Shown here piece after piece: positions 61,750-64,000 of a stretch of 64,000 nt of DNA (the first letter of the stretch is position 1; each line of letters opens with the position of its first letter). A model generated the notes under the pieces. It did no database searches, was not told the origin of the DNA, and worked only from the letters and a program-made list of their open reading frames with translations. Made by a program: the position numbers and the translations under genes. Origin of the DNA: Paracoccus contaminans (GTDB lineage Bacteria; Pseudomonadota; Alphaproteobacteria; Rhodobacterales; Rhodobacteraceae); assembly GCF_002105555.1 (NCBI RefSeq), contig NZ_CP020612.1, positions 516,001 to 580,000 on the forward strand. The letters are read 5' to 3'.

Positions 61750-62019
61750 TCATCGTCCCCGAAACCGGATGACATTATCACCGCGCATGAAGGCGACGGC
61801 GCCTTCTTCCTCGATTGCCTGGATAGCGGCGTTTCTTGCCTCCTTGTCGGAGGCGAACTGATCGTCCCAAACGTGGCTGGTGCCATCCTGGTCGACGACC
61901 TCAAGCATCCAGTTCTGATCCGTTTCAGCACGGTAGATTTCGATGGAGAAAGGATGGCCGTCGATGATGACACGCTGGCTTTTGCCCGACGTGACTATGT
62001 TCGGTTCTTCTTCGATCAT
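61750..62019 (-). CDS. Hypothetical protein, 89 residues
   Basis: I do not recognise a family. From the ATG at 62019 the protein reads MIEEEPNIVTSGKSQRVIID and continues as a compact acidic domain (VWDDQFASDKEARNAAIQAIEEEG). The frame stays open to a TTG at 62163, but that extension would cover the 20-bp end repeat of the island and has little coding character, so I take the shorter form. It is the gene nearest to the tRNA attachment site. Confidence 0.5.
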   Translation of the reverse strand: MIEEEPNIVTSGKSQRVIIDGHPFSIEIYRAETDQNWMLEVVDQDGTSHVWDDQFASDKEARNAAIQAIEEEGAVAFMRGDNVIRFRGR

Positions 62020-62128
62020 CTGGTGGACCCCGGCTTGTCGGTATCTGTCCAGTATGCGCCTACCGTCAGCCGGGTCAATCGCCTGCAGCGACGCGGTCTC
62101 GCCGCCGTTTCCCCATGCAGCCCGTTTT

Positions 62129-62148
62129 TGTTGAGTTGGTGTTGAGTC
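62129..62148. repeat. Right-end copy of the 20-bp island end repeat
   Basis: TGTTGAGTTGGTGTTGAGTC, identical to 19331-19350 except for one base and in the same orientation. It lies 65 bases inside the tRNA attachment site. Confidence 0.6.
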
Positions 62149-62213
62149 GTCGGTGGACGGCAAAAAGCCCCGCCTTGTTGCGAGGCGTAACGTGCTGATT
62201 TATTAGTAAAATT

Positions 62214-62290
<77 letters not shown>

Positions 62291-62380
62291 ACCGTGCCGC
62301 GGCTGCGGCTTGGTTTTTCCCGCTGGATGATTTTTTGCGGGGAATTGGATCGTTCGGAGAGGATTGCGTTTCTTTCCAGG

Positions 62381-62495
62381 TCTGGCGGTGACCTACTCTC
62401 CCGCGTCTTGAGACGCAGTACCATTGGCGCGACGGCGCTTAACGGCCGAGTTCGGGATGGGATCGGGTGTTTCGCTCGTGCTATGGCCACCAGAC
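62381..62495 (-). rRNA. rrf: 5S ribosomal RNA
   Basis: About 115 bases with typical 5S features on the minus strand (ends TCTGGTGGCC and CACCGCCAGA; conserved CCCGAACTCGG). It lies between 23S rRNA and tRNA-fMet. Confidence 0.93.
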
Positions 62496-62589
62496 CGGGA
62501 AAGAAACGCTCAGCGTGTCCCCTTTCGGGGACGCCTTGTCCAAGTTGCTTTTGAGGGAAGGACAGATGGTCTGTCTTCTTCCGGATCAA

Positions 62590-64000
<1,411 letters not shown>

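Overview
The window is GC-rich alphaproteobacterial DNA. Gene style, GTA-like phage tail genes and an rrn operon ending 23S-5S-tRNA-fMet suggest a Rhodobacterales member, most likely Paracoccus or a close relative. The genus is inferred from general resemblance, not from a database match.

Chromosomal part, about 1-17,000. A rightward operon (155-5669) encodes a sugar ABC transporter (binding protein, ATPase, permease), a short-chain dehydrogenase and a D-ribulokinase-like FGGY kinase. Together they fit uptake and catabolism of a pentitol such as ribitol. A leftward operon (11717-6657) encodes a polar-amino-acid-type ABC transporter followed by a 2-keto-3-deoxy-sugar-acid dehydratase of the DHDPS family and a fumarylacetoacetate-hydrolase-family protein. 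It is divergent from a UxaA/altronate-dehydratase-type gene and a GntR regulator. Next come a decayed L-fuconate-dehydratase tail, a second GntR regulator, a zinc alcohol dehydrogenase and a broken mannitol-dehydrogenase-family gene. The set reads as a sugar-acid catabolic locus that is partly eroding.

Insertion-sequence scar, about 17,023-19,050. An IS3-family (IS407-like) element with recognisable terminal inverted repeats and two frameshifts lies inside or against the remains of an older IS3-family element. The older remnant carries small hairpin insertions.

Integrated island, 19,145 to 62,258. The initiator tRNA-fMet gene at 62,214-62,290 has a 45-bp partial copy of its 3' half (CCA to anticodon loop, two mismatches) at 19,145-19,189. 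A 20-bp repeat built from two GTTGAGT units lies just inside each end. Between these candidate attachment sites are a SIR2-HerA antiphage operon, a single-chain type ISP restriction-modification enzyme, a tyrosine integrase, a compact tailed-phage genome of about 30 kb and a TetR-MFS efflux cassette. The phage has an early operon with an intragenic replication origin, two ParB-domain DNA methylases and a cytosine methylase. Its packaging and head genes are lambda-like (terminase GpA, gpW, portal, protease-capsid fusion). Its tail has a G/GT -1 frameshift, a tape measure and GTA-type gp12-gp15 tip proteins, and lysis uses an endolysin and a nested spanin pair. A 34-bp palindrome (GACCGGCGC-N16-GCGCCGGTC) recurs three times, upstream of the integrase, the early operon and a Rha-type moron.

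Right edge, 62,381-64,000: 5S rRNA and the 3' part of 23S rRNA, both on the minus strand.
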